Shown: positions 10,101 to 16,657 of the stretch, piece by piece
Position numbering within the stretch: the first letter of the stretch is position 1
Layout of the letters: every line of letters begins with the position of its first letter
IMG/VR virus record: IMGVR_UViG_3300031510_000040
Span: 1-22,653 of that record
Length of the DNA stretch: 22,653 bases
DNA from: a virus
Strand: one strand, 5' to 3'
The notes under the pieces: model-generated
Told to the model about the DNA's origin: nothing
What the model saw: the letters and a program-made list of their open reading frames with translations, nothing else
Database searches by the model: none
Program-made: the position numbers and the translations under genes

Positions 10101-12235
10101 ATAATTTAAATGGGGCAGCAGAAACAGGAATGTTAAGGTTGTTTAATGACCCTGAAATTATAAGCATAATAAATAAATCTGGGGGTACTGAATTTAAAAA
10201 TGGTAATGAAGTTCTTGAGTCGTTTAGATTAGAAGCTAATAACAACGGTGCTATACGTAGACAGTATGGTTTAACTGACTCAGAAAGTATGACTAACTTT
10301 CAACTTTTAAGTTACTTGAAAAATAAAGAAGGTTTAGATTTTAACGCAGAAGATTTAAGTTTTGTAGCAAGCCCTCAGCAATTTGAGAATCTTCGACAAA
10401 CAATGCAAGTGTATGCAAAAAATAAAAACCCAACAATAAAAGCTTTGGGAATACAGATTGTTAATTTAATGGATGAAGACTTTAGAGTTTGGGGTAATGC
10501 CACTAACGATGAAGCTTTTAACGGGGTGATAAATGCAAGGACTATAGCCAGACTTGAAAAACAAAGGTTTGATAAAAATACTGTAGGAGATCAAATATTA
10601 AGTTTGAGTGATGGTTCTCCTATCAAATTTATAGGCATGGATGGAAAAACAACAACTATAACTTCAAAAGATGCAACTAAGATTTTTGATCCCTTGATTA
10701 ACGCCATTATAAATCCCAATGATAAATCGGCAATGTTTGTTGAAAATGAAATGAAAAGACTGGTTGCTACCTTTGCCTCGACTGCAACCACTCTCCCAGA
10801 GAACTTGTTAGTAAAAGTAAATGGTAGATATGTAGAGCCTACTGCTGATCAGTTAAGTTCTATGGTTAAGCCTGTGTTTGATTTAAGCAGTCCTGAAGGA
10901 GAAGCAGGGCTAAACGCATTATCCGAAATTTTACAATCCCTTATGTACAGCAAGTTTGTCTCGTCAAAAGGTCTTAGCAATGTGGCTGCCCAAATAAAAA
11001 AAGGGCAAGTTCCTAATTTAGAACAAACAAATTTGGGTGGTATAATAATAAAAGATAAGGGTCAGCTAAACGTACCTAAAGCTTTATCTTTACCTAGTGG
11101 TGGGGAATTTAAAAACTGGGATGAATACATTAGAAAAATGGAAGAACTTATAACGGTTAACGTTAAGATGCCAGACGGTGAAATTATTCCTATGCCAGCT
11201 TTTAATATTACAGACATGTTAAGATCAGAAGAACACATAACTAATGCCATAATGTCATCTAAGAAATTTGAAGACACTCACAAGGACTTTGTTAAATTAG
11301 TTAAAAACGAACAGGCTGTTAACCAAAACTCCACTGTTAAATTGTTTGAAGAAGAACGAATTAAAGCTTATGAAAATAGTAGGTTATACAAAGATAACAT
11401 GACAGGTGATTCTTTTTACAACGATATTATAATGCAAGGTAATCCTAACTCAGTAGATAAATACGTAGATGATCTCAGTAGGCTAGTTGACGAAGGAAGA
11501 ATGACGTTAGAACAAAAAGATAAAACACTACAATCTCTTGTGGCTGACGTATTAAGGTATGCAGGAGGAGAAGAGAAGAATGGTAGTATGTGGAAAAGTT
11601 ACACAGGCAAGGAAATACCTATAAGTTCCTACGAGACTCCTGAAATACCTTTTGCTATTTTAACTGGGTTTGATGAAGTAAGTGAAACAGGAGTAAGAAC
11701 TGCTTTGTCTTTTCAATCAGAAAAATTTAATAAGCTAATGGATTCAGCAGGAGTAACTTCTGTACAAAAAGAAGTTCTTGTAGCTATGTATAGGCACGGA
11801 ACTAAGATGGATGCCCAGAGTGTTCTAAGACGAGCCAGTCAGAGTGGGGTAAGTGCTGTAGGTCCTAATCCGGGATTCACATTAAACAACACTTTGTCTA
11901 AAGCTTTTAACATAGCTAGGGGTATGGTCAGTAAAGAATACGTCATGGCAGAGATGGCTATAAGATACTCAGCAATGGCAGATGGTGCAATACTAAATAC
12001 AATAATGAATGATGAGAGAGTTGCTTCAACTATCTTGAATCTTATGAACGACCCGACAAGAGTGTTAGAAGCAGACGCAGATTATTTTGTAAAAGCTATT
12101 ATAAAAAACTCAGCTACTGCTTTAAGAAACACTTTACAGTTAGAACACGACACCCACTACAATGCCGAGAACTATTGGAAATCTAAAAATGTAGTGTACC
12201 CAACAACAGTAAAAGAACAAAGAGGAAATAGATAA
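7175..12235 (+). CDS. Giant internal virion / ejection protein candidate (1686 aa)
   Basis: A 1686-aa protein, the largest in the window. Most of it is helical and polar. Two segments are hydrophobic: residues ~351-380 (FFQQVAVFIAEAAVSYKFVT) and ~559-573 (GVAVAAYLLFGGV), with another near 605 (LANIVLFGYGKGMLL). Such a protein at the end of the core-protein cluster corresponds by position and size to T7 gp16 (1318 aa), which leaves the virion and helps form the channel across the cell envelope. T7 gp16 has an N-terminal lytic transglycosylase domain; I looked for its ES...GAxGLMQ pattern and do not find it, so a peptidoglycan activity is not supported here. Start and end both use TAATG overlaps with neighbours. 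The function is inferred from context. Confidence 0.6.
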   Translation: MATVIDYLGAGPEVLESGRVANRFPGADVNDPKRNIVDFQAEESDSVQVDVRGIQDEFFQKALREEVDINSMFQAGNKIDASVVQEGIEAYKTIQSANTTGQTLPNQQTLDEKINLFKSMYTRSVPTSEKLSTGVYETGAFPIDASTNKMIAPESMDNVPVQENVFTRTLMPNTRTILEKKSLSEANFMTWSKTKADAPVDKNILKSIARRLNPTMGANLARRSYELIGFLKEGMGFYLPEIMEGGYNKAAGLLGADQSRDTWFSADMEKELVEFRRDGAFGLSKLLPDADRHRIVNELVRDDYRRKLSPEEFERQGYNKKINVDGEEVYEKNFVTPKFANEVFEYAVDEMGFFQQVAVFIAEAAVSYKFVTAPFVFAKRVNDGINATQRFLHTKKYGANSQIPFKLNTIDKKLAASSSYALTHNVSITEAARELALQSSNGGRLARFSANRIANTVNKRFNYESVKINMSGLQTKISEKSVALKDARVSGQTKYAEQLSDELAVLKNNRNYQMYKLAGANAINFGLNPRQDLTIAMVQATGRSLWANQEEGRDGAMGEGVAVAAYLLFGGVKKFYSYQSVLKVPLITNAVENKAFQVKLGIESLANIVLFGYGKGMLLNPDLTALNKIKDSLSITTSGIRTIDEFTKNALKLDKVESDILVKNMMESIKDIHTITKDIPEQFRKGIQDKLVLSLADSAGISVFHGYAQDLKLKDNAFSKKDIKNFQRNVRNSIKTQKFGEERIAALSETIDGLKADILNMENVGGVAPEVISRLKKMAGMYDSINLNAISQFKREQAIEVSNIDNFISELENSSNADLLTYWTSGAGPENMLTKLFELRAKSVAYLTGSKTTSSGEADILIKQGDVQKSAANLVKTLTESNRRLKLTSNQSNSIDNANKTVLSLASIIESSSQAKIINAYSQVDKTETIDFSNTGTKIFDLFEAYSVETKMSVTDLSNPRISSVLGGSTGGKLLDNLNGAAETGMLRLFNDPEIISIINKSGGTEFKNGNEVLESFRLEANNNGAIRRQYGLTDSESMTNFQLLSYLKNKEGLDFNAEDLSFVASPQQFENLRQTMQVYAKNKNPTIKALGIQIVNLMDEDFRVWGNATNDEAFNGVINARTIARLEKQRFDKNTVGDQILSLSDGSPIKFIGMDGKTTTITSKDATKIFDPLINAIINPNDKSAMFVENEMKRLVATFASTATTLPENLLVKVNGRYVEPTADQLSSMVKPVFDLSSPEGEAGLNALSEILQSLMYSKFVSSKGLSNVAAQIKKGQVPNLEQTNLGGIIIKDKGQLNVPKALSLPSGGEFKNWDEYIRKMEELITVNVKMPDGEIIPMPAFNITDMLRSEEHITNAIMSSKKFEDTHKDFVKLVKNEQAVNQNSTVKLFEEERIKAYENSRLYKDNMTGDSFYNDIIMQGNPNSVDKYVDDLSRLVDEGRMTLEQKDKTLQSLVADVLRYAGGEEKNGSMWKSYTGKEIPISSYETPEIPFAILTGFDEVSETGVRTALSFQSEKFNKLMDSAGVTSVQKEVLVAMYRHGTKMDAQSVLRRASQSGVSAVGPNPGFTLNNTLSKAFNIARGMVSKEYVMAEMAIRYSAMADGAILNTIMNDERVASTILNLMNDPTRVLEADADYFVKAIIKNSATALRNTLQLEHDTHYNAENYWKSKNVVYPTTVKEQRGNR

Positions 12236-12579
12236 TGAAAACTTATTACAACGGACCACGTAAAGGCATGAATTATGGGGGTGGAGTATCCATGAGAAAA
12301 CCTATGATGATGGGGGGAAGTGCAAAAGCACCTTCATATAACATGGGTGGGTTAGCCGAAAGCAACAGACAATCCAGTACAGGTCAAGCATCAATGATGA
12401 GTCCTATGGGTAGCATGACTGAGAAGAAGAAGTTCAGCATGGGTATGATGGCAGGAGGTAAGGTTAAGAAACCTAAAATGGCATCTTACAAAAGTGGTGG
12501 CTTAGTAGGCAACCAATCTAAATTGGATAAGAATAAAGACGGTAAAATATCTGGTAAAGACTTTAAGATAATGAAGTAG
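12235..12579 (+). CDS. Met/Gly/Lys-rich small protein with one EF-hand-like loop
   Basis: A 114-aa basic protein, last of the rightward cluster. It has 16 methionines and many Gly/Ser/Lys residues in short imperfect repeats (MMMGG, GGKVKKPKM, SGGL), suggesting a flexible chain. Residues 98-109 (DKNKDGKISGKD) fit an EF-hand/dockerin calcium loop: D98, N100, D102, G103, K104, I105, S106 and D109 at positions 1, 3, 5, 6, 7, 8, 9 and 12. Position 12 is Asp instead of the usual Glu, as in many dockerins. Similar Gly/Lys/Met-rich proteins ending in a 'DxNxDGKIS' loop occur, from memory, in other marine phages. The role is unknown: a virion decoration, calcium-sensing or protein-protein contact are possible. 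It starts at a TAATG overlap with the 1686-aa gene. Confidence 0.7.
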   Translation: MKTYYNGPRKGMNYGGGVSMRKPMMMGGSAKAPSYNMGGLAESNRQSSTGQASMMSPMGSMTEKKKFSMGMMAGGKVKKPKMASYKSGGLVGNQSKLDKNKDGKISGKDFKIMK

Positions 12580-12688
12580 GCTTATCCCTAGCCCTCGATA
12601 TCTTACGACCCTTAAAAAATACTATCGTGTTGATAGTGGTGTTTATTGTTATGGCTACAACTAACCACATCTCCCACCACTGTATCAC
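12563..12688 (-). CDS. Possible 41-aa membrane peptide (GTG start)
   Basis: This frame reads GTG at 12688 and stops with TAA at 12565-12563. The GTG overlaps the upstream TGA as GTGA, and an AGGTGG sequence lies six bases upstream. The product has Trp-rich residues 2-8, a hydrophobic stretch (MWLVVAITINTTINTIVFF, residues 7-25) and a basic tail (KGRKISRARDK), i.e. one membrane helix with a likely cytoplasmic C-terminus. It would be the last gene of the leftward block and would overlap the end of the opposing + strand gene by 17 bases. Against it: a hairpin that could be a terminator lies inside it. No homologue is known to me. Confidence 0.4.
   Translation of the reverse strand: MIQWWEMWLVVAITINTTINTIVFFKGRKISRARDKPTSLS
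12613..12637 (-). terminator. Weak candidate intrinsic terminator of the leftward block
   Basis: Read on the - strand, ACTATC / AACAC / GATAGT gives a 6-bp stem (12637-12621) followed by ATTTTTT (12620-12614). It lies 48 bases after the last secure leftward gene and in the convergent gap, where a terminator is expected. The stem has only two G-C pairs and no flanking extension, so it is weak, and it falls inside the possible 41-aa frame. On the + strand the hairpin has no U-run after it. Confidence 0.3.
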
Positions 12689-12906
12689 AGATACCCACCT
12701 GACTTGTCCATTATCTCTTTAGCTTTGGACTCAAGAAACTTTATGAATTGGGTTACCTTTGTAGTTCCCTCGTACATTGGTAACCCCAAGTTCATAGTCT
12801 TCTCGAACTCATCGTGGTTTACTACATCGTAGAGTACTTCGACATTACCATCCCTAGTCAGGAACGCTTCAATCGAGAACAGTTTTGCTTTGACTTTTGA
12901 TTTCAT
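12685..12906 (-). CDS. Unknown small protein (73 aa)
   Basis: A 73-aa basic-to-neutral protein I do not recognise. It reads as a small alpha/beta fold: a beta-like N-terminal half (KVKAKLFSIEAFLTRDGNVE, then VLYDVV) and a helical end (VTQFIKFLESKAKEIMDK). It overlaps the upstream nuclease gene by 38 bases, and only a weak GAG site is visible before its ATG. The N-terminal pattern resembles the small single-sheet proteins frequent in phage early regions. The function is unknown. Confidence 0.55.
   Translation of the reverse strand: MKSKVKAKLFSIEAFLTRDGNVEVLYDVVNHDEFEKTMNLGLPMYEGTTKVTQFIKFLESKAKEIMDKSGGYL
12695..12700 (-). promoter_or_regulatory. Ribosome binding site AGGTGG for the GTG-start peptide
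   Basis: AGGTGG (one mismatch to AGGAGG) ends six bases before the GTG at 12688. It lies inside the end of the 73-aa gene, so it would serve a coupled start. This is the main reason to consider the 41-aa frame. Confidence 0.35.
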
Positions 12907-13375
12907 TGATCGGCTCTAAATTACTTATTGGTAAATTATAACAATCGGTTCTAAACGTAAAACCGTTGCTTGGGTCAACTTGACCTTTCTTGTATCTGGT
13001 AGCTTTATCGTAGTAATCTTTCTTAGGTATGCTACCTAGAATCCAAGCCTTACTGAGATCAGTCAGTATCCTCACGAACACATAACTGTCACAGTCCTGC
13101 TTAGTTCCATGAGATGCAACTGAGCAATCATAGTTTGGTTGTGGTCTAGTATTACACCGTTTGGTTTTTACATCAATTCGGTTTCCGTCTTTTACTAAAT
13201 CATAATTAACTGTGTTCGCTTCAGTTGCCCCAATGGTATCAGCTACAATTATCTCGCCTATCGCACCTACTATATTGCTAGTGCCACCTGTAATACTTCC
13301 CTGCAGTATGCCAACAGAAGAAGCCTTTTCCCTCGCATGACGCATATAATCTTCGCTGATTGGTATCTCTATCAT
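12869..13375 (-). CDS. PD-(D/E)XK-like nuclease (168 aa)
   Basis: I start this gene at the ATG at 13375, which shares its A with the stop of the ribonucleotide reductase gene (TAATG); an earlier in-frame start would sit inside that gene. The product is 168 aa. Residues 36-42 (VGAIGEI, Glu41), the strand YDLVKDG (Asp59) and the core IDVKTK (Asp68, Lys70) form the spacing expected of a PD-(D/E)XK nuclease: helix Glu, then D...DxK. A Cys pair at 84/95 and Cys145 are also present, but do not form a clear zinc site. A role in host DNA breakdown or recombination is plausible. I cannot assign a named family, and the specificity (structure- or sequence-directed) is unknown. Confidence 0.6.
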   Translation of the reverse strand: MIEIPISEDYMRHAREKASSVGILQGSITGGTSNIVGAIGEIIVADTIGATEANTVNYDLVKDGNRIDVKTKRCNTRPQPNYDCSVASHGTKQDCDSYVFVRILTDLSKAWILGSIPKKDYYDKATRYKKGQVDPSNGFTFRTDCYNLPISNLEPINEIKSQSKTVLD

Positions 13376-15303
13376 TAGCTTGAACTCAAGTCTACAACTT
13401 CGCAGGCATCTGCAGTACAAGCCAACTCACGAGAACCACTCGTATTGTCTTCCTTTTCATACAGTGAAAACTTATCCCAGTCAAGTGAAGCAGGTACACG
13501 ACCCTTCCACTCCAGATAATCTTCAGACTCTATGTCTTGGTACGGTGCTTGTTGGTAGGTATGATCGGAGAATGGTAAGAACGATATGCCAGAAGCGATA
13601 TCAAAATTATCATACAACCAAGTACCCACCTCCATCCATTCCTCTTCCTTCACAGAAATAGTCACAGACGGTTTGTGTTCACACCAGTTAAGTGCATAGA
13701 TTTTCCACAACTCAAGTTGCTCTATTGCACTCATCTCAGTTCTAGTGATAGCACCACTAGGAGATTTCATAGGAAACGAGAAGACAGTAACACTATCAGG
13801 TTTTGTGATATCAGGCTCAAAGGGTATTCCCTCTTCCTTCATAAACTGTGTTAGTGGGTCTTTGTTATCACCACGTACAGTTCTGATATAAAACGGATTG
13901 TGTCTGGCATGAATACCTGATGCAGAGTCAGTCAACTGAGATACAGTACCACTTGGTTTTACACATGTGATAGCTGTGCTTCTTGGTATCCCTATCTTAT
14001 CTGCATACTCCTTGTTTGTATCCACTGCTACTTGCTTCATTTCTTGTAGCCATATCTTAGAGTCAACGTGTCTAGCTAACACAGGATGATCCATGATCCC
14101 CGTGAGTGACACACCTAACAATCTTTCCTCTTCAGTGTTTGTTTTCCATATCTTTCGCAGGTACTTTAAATCTGTGAGAGTTGATTGGAATGTACCTAAC
14201 ATGGTAGCAATCCTAACCTTAGATCGTAGTTCCATTAGGTCATCAGTCTCTCTGACAACAACTTCAGATAGGTTACAGAATTGGTAAGGTCTGAGTATTA
14301 TCTCACTGCAAGGATTAGTTCCCCACATGTGACCTGTTTGTCGTCTACCATTCTTAGCTACCTGATCATCTGCAGCCTGTCTATTAAACATACCTCGTTC
14401 ACCTGACTTAGATTCATACAAAGCTAACCATTCTCTCATGTACGTTTCCATACTAGGCTTGCCCTTGTAAGATACAGAGTTGTTTGCTAAGGCTCTTTGT
14501 CCTTCATTCTCCCACCATTGACCAGTTTTAGCGTGTGCCATCTGATCATCATTAAGATTAGATAAGCTGATTAGAGCAGATCGTCTGACACCACCTACAA
14601 CTACAACTTCTCCTACCTTACACATAAGGTCGTGACACTCAATAGGAAATAGCTTTCTTCCCTTAGCACTTTGAAACTTCTCTATGGTAAACTTAAATAA
14701 GTTAACGAGAGGATCAGCACCTGATGCACGACCACCCATAATTTTTAACTTTGCACCAGCAGGTCTAACCTTAGACACATCCCACGATGGTATCATACCT
14801 GAGTACAACAAAGCTACTAACTCTCTGTAGGCTTTTGCCCACCCTGCCTTACTATCTTCTACTGAAATCACAACGTCAGACTTCTGCATGTTCTCGCTGA
14901 TGATAGGTAGCTTGTCTACGTTCTCACGTTCCACACTAAATCCCACACCAGTTCCACACATAAGTATGTACATAGCTTCATCAAATGATCTTGGACTATC
15001 AACTGGCAAATAGCTACAGTTATATCCACACGTGTTATCTCTTTCAAGGGCTTCCCCTGCAGTCATCATAGCTCTCATGGATGGCATAACTCTAAGACCT
15101 GTGATGTATTCTTCCATCATCTCTTTATCAACTTTGTCTAGCTTGTAGTTGTGCTTATCAAGTAAAGACTTCTCCATGAAGTTTACATATCTGCCAACTG
15201 TCTCGCCCCAGTTCTCTCTTCTTCCTTCTGCTTCTAACCAACGTGCATACCTAGACTTGTGTATGAACTCCTGATAAGAAGTTGGTAACATATTAGATGC
15301 CAT
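13375..15303 (-). CDS. nrdJ: Adenosylcobalamin-dependent ribonucleotide reductase, class II (monomeric type)
   Basis: A 642-aa enzyme reducing ribonucleotides to deoxyribonucleotides with a cobalamin-generated thiyl radical. Visible landmarks follow the monomeric class II type of Lactobacillus: YNCSYLPVDS (Cys96), the active-site loop TNPCSEIIL (Cys332 thiyl, Glu334), FCNLSEV (Cys343, the redox partner of Cys96), PSGTVSQLTDSASGIHARHN (450-469), and the C-terminal shuttle pair CTADAC (Cys629/Cys634). All key residues are present, and the length is slightly under the ~740 aa of the prototype. The start is supported by AGGAGA eight bases upstream of the ATG; the first 11 bases overlap the DUF3310 gene. 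It supplies dNTPs for phage replication and needs host B12 plus a thioredoxin-type reductant. It needs no second subunit, and none is seen. Confidence 0.95.
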   Translation of the reverse strand: MASNMLPTSYQEFIHKSRYARWLEAEGRRENWGETVGRYVNFMEKSLLDKHNYKLDKVDKEMMEEYITGLRVMPSMRAMMTAGEALERDNTCGYNCSYLPVDSPRSFDEAMYILMCGTGVGFSVERENVDKLPIISENMQKSDVVISVEDSKAGWAKAYRELVALLYSGMIPSWDVSKVRPAGAKLKIMGGRASGADPLVNLFKFTIEKFQSAKGRKLFPIECHDLMCKVGEVVVVGGVRRSALISLSNLNDDQMAHAKTGQWWENEGQRALANNSVSYKGKPSMETYMREWLALYESKSGERGMFNRQAADDQVAKNGRRQTGHMWGTNPCSEIILRPYQFCNLSEVVVRETDDLMELRSKVRIATMLGTFQSTLTDLKYLRKIWKTNTEEERLLGVSLTGIMDHPVLARHVDSKIWLQEMKQVAVDTNKEYADKIGIPRSTAITCVKPSGTVSQLTDSASGIHARHNPFYIRTVRGDNKDPLTQFMKEEGIPFEPDITKPDSVTVFSFPMKSPSGAITRTEMSAIEQLELWKIYALNWCEHKPSVTISVKEEEWMEVGTWLYDNFDIASGISFLPFSDHTYQQAPYQDIESEDYLEWKGRVPASLDWDKFSLYEKEDNTSGSRELACTADACEVVDLSSS

Positions 15304-15565
15304 CTTCGTCTTCTCCTACTGTCTCAATTAGTTTATTTAAATACCATTTTGCTTTTTCTAAATCTTCTACACCATTCTTGTATTTATACCTAGCTAAATA
15401 CTTAAGGATGTTTCCTTGTAAGTAAGATTCAAAACCATCGCCAGTTATAGAAGCTATAATATCTATAGTCTCTATGCTTGACGCATTGTAGTGTGCAGGA
15501 TGGTCAACCATACTACTTTCTTCTTCTTTTATTCTCTTTAACATGAACTCTTTATAACCTAACAT
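15293..15565 (-). CDS. DUF3310 family protein
   Basis: A 90-aa protein. Residues ~21-80 carry the DUF3310 signature: DHPAHYN, IETIDII, then FESYLQGNILKYLARYKYKN and the closing DLEKAKWYLNKLIE helix. The family is very common in phages, usually near replication or nucleotide genes, and is often annotated as a nucleotide-kinase-like protein although no reaction is established. The ATG overlaps the upstream stop as TAATG. It directly precedes ribonucleotide reductase, which fits a link to nucleotide metabolism; that link is inference. Confidence 0.9.
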   Translation of the reverse strand: MLGYKEFMLKRIKEEESSMVDHPAHYNASSIETIDIIASITGDGFESYLQGNILKYLARYKYKNGVEDLEKAKWYLNKLIETVGEDEDGI

Positions 15566-15900
15566 TAATCTTTTCTGAAATCTACTTTAACAACATTCTC
15601 CGATGTGTCAAGTATTTCACCTAAGTCTTCATCAAAATCTATCTCTATCTCATCTGCATTAAAGTTAAACTCTATCTCAGTCTCACCACAACGAAACACT
15701 GTGTCTCCCTTTCGTCTTAGAAGAGCAAGCAATCCTTCGTACATAATTGATGCAACAGAATGATCCTCGTGGCAATCATATACTTTACCAGTGGTATCGT
15801 AAGTTACCATGTGGAACTTATCATCTTCTAGATCAGACAAGACTATGTAGTACTTGTTCTTCTCTAGGAGCATACTTTGATCTGTGCTTTTCTTTTTCAT
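15565..15900 (-). CDS. Unknown acidic protein (111 aa)
   Basis: I start this gene at the ATG at 15900, which overlaps the stop of endonuclease I as ATGA; a longer frame to 15942 would run inside that gene. The product has a basic N-terminus (MKKKSTDQS), a beta-rich middle (NKYYIVLSDLEDDKFHMVTY) and a strongly acidic C-terminal third (FNFNADEIEIDFDEDLGE). I do not recognise the family. The acidic tail could contact DNA-binding proteins or mimic DNA, but nothing proves this. Confidence 0.6.
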   Translation of the reverse strand: MKKKSTDQSMLLEKNKYYIVLSDLEDDKFHMVTYDTTGKVYDCHEDHSVASIMYEGLLALLRRKGDTVFRCGETEIEFNFNADEIEIDFDEDLGEILDTSENVVKVDFRKD

Positions 15901-16271
15901 TTTTTTGTTAACCACTCTATAGGAATTGATTTGTCTGCCCACTTGTAGTTGTGCTTGTCACACCAATCAGCGTAGGTAGTCTTGCTTCCTTTGTATATCT
16001 TATTCTTTGCGTTCATAAATACCATACGTATATCTAAGTCTTTGTGTTGTTCTTTTATAAGAGCCATCTTAACCCTGTCAGGAGTATCGAAATGCCCCTT
16101 AGCTTCTATGTAGATATCAGTCGCAGGTATGTAAAAGTCAGGGTTATATGTTTTTACTTTAGGTATGTAGCTGAACTTATCTTTTTCGTATTCAAATTTT
16201 ATTTTGTGGTTCACAAGAAAAGAAGCTAACCTAAGCTCAAACCGTGATCTGTACCCTGCAACTTTTTTCAT
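15897..16271 (-). CDS. Endonuclease I (Holliday junction resolvase), T7 gp3 family
   Basis: A 124-aa homologue of T7 endonuclease I, which cleaves four-way junctions and branched DNA, resolves recombination intermediates and helps break down host DNA. The match to T7 gp3 runs nearly end to end: IKFEYE, then YNPDFYIPATDIYIEAKG, KEQHKDLDIRMVF, IYKGSKTTYADWCDKH and ADKSIPIEWL. The catalytic PD-(D/E)XK residues are E12, D45, E56 and K58, aligning with T7 E20, D55, E65 and K67. T7's protein is 149 aa; this one lacks part of the N-terminal extension that helps dimer swapping. It starts two bases after the stop of the upstream gene and ends overlapping the next start (ATGA). Confidence 0.95.
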   Translation of the reverse strand: MKKVAGYRSRFELRLASFLVNHKIKFEYEKDKFSYIPKVKTYNPDFYIPATDIYIEAKGHFDTPDRVKMALIKEQHKDLDIRMVFMNAKNKIYKGSKTTYADWCDKHNYKWADKSIPIEWLTKK

Positions 16272-16273
16272 GG

Positions 16274-16657
16274 TTATGTTCTTCCTAGCTTTAACTTATC
16301 TAAGTTCTTGTGTATGTACTGTGCCATAGTGGGTATGTATTTTTCAATCGTAGCCAACTCATCTAGCAGAGGATAGACTGGTATACATATAATCTTTCCG
16401 TTATTAATGATAGTGCTGATTGTTTTAAATTGTTCTGTAAGCTTGTCCATGTCTCTCTTAGAAGACTCTGCCTTAAGAGTTCCCAACTCAGAATAGTTAT
16501 CACGTAACGTAAGAGGTATTCCTCTGTCGTGTTGTCTCAAGAAAACTATATCCCTGCCACCACCTTTTTCTACATCTGCTTCTACGTAGGCATGGTAGAC
16601 TTCATCGTTTAACTCTAACAGTTTTGTTTGGTAGGTATGCAGAATTAAGGTAGGCAT
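16274..16657 (-). CDS. Unknown protein between the Cas4-like nuclease and endonuclease I (127 aa)
   Basis: I do not recognise this 127-aa protein. The N-terminal half looks like a beta-sheet domain (MPTLILHTYQTKLLEL, then EVYHAYVEADVEKGGGRDIV). The second half has a Lys/Glu helix (SKRDMDKLTEQFKTISTIIN), a strand (GKIICIPVYPLL) and a terminal helix. No nuclease or metal-binding triad is clear. The ATG overlaps the upstream stop as TAATG, and two bases separate its end from endonuclease I, so it is co-translated with two nucleases; a role in recombination or DNA processing is a guess from that setting. Confidence 0.6.
   Translation of the reverse strand: MPTLILHTYQTKLLELNDEVYHAYVEADVEKGGGRDIVFLRQHDRGIPLTLRDNYSELGTLKAESSKRDMDKLTEQFKTISTIINNGKIICIPVYPLLDELATIEKYIPTMAQYIHKNLDKLKLGRT

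Noticed and set aside
12579-12600. GGCT...AGCC hairpin as a terminator for the rightward cluster
   Set aside because: Only a four-base stem and no T-run after it.
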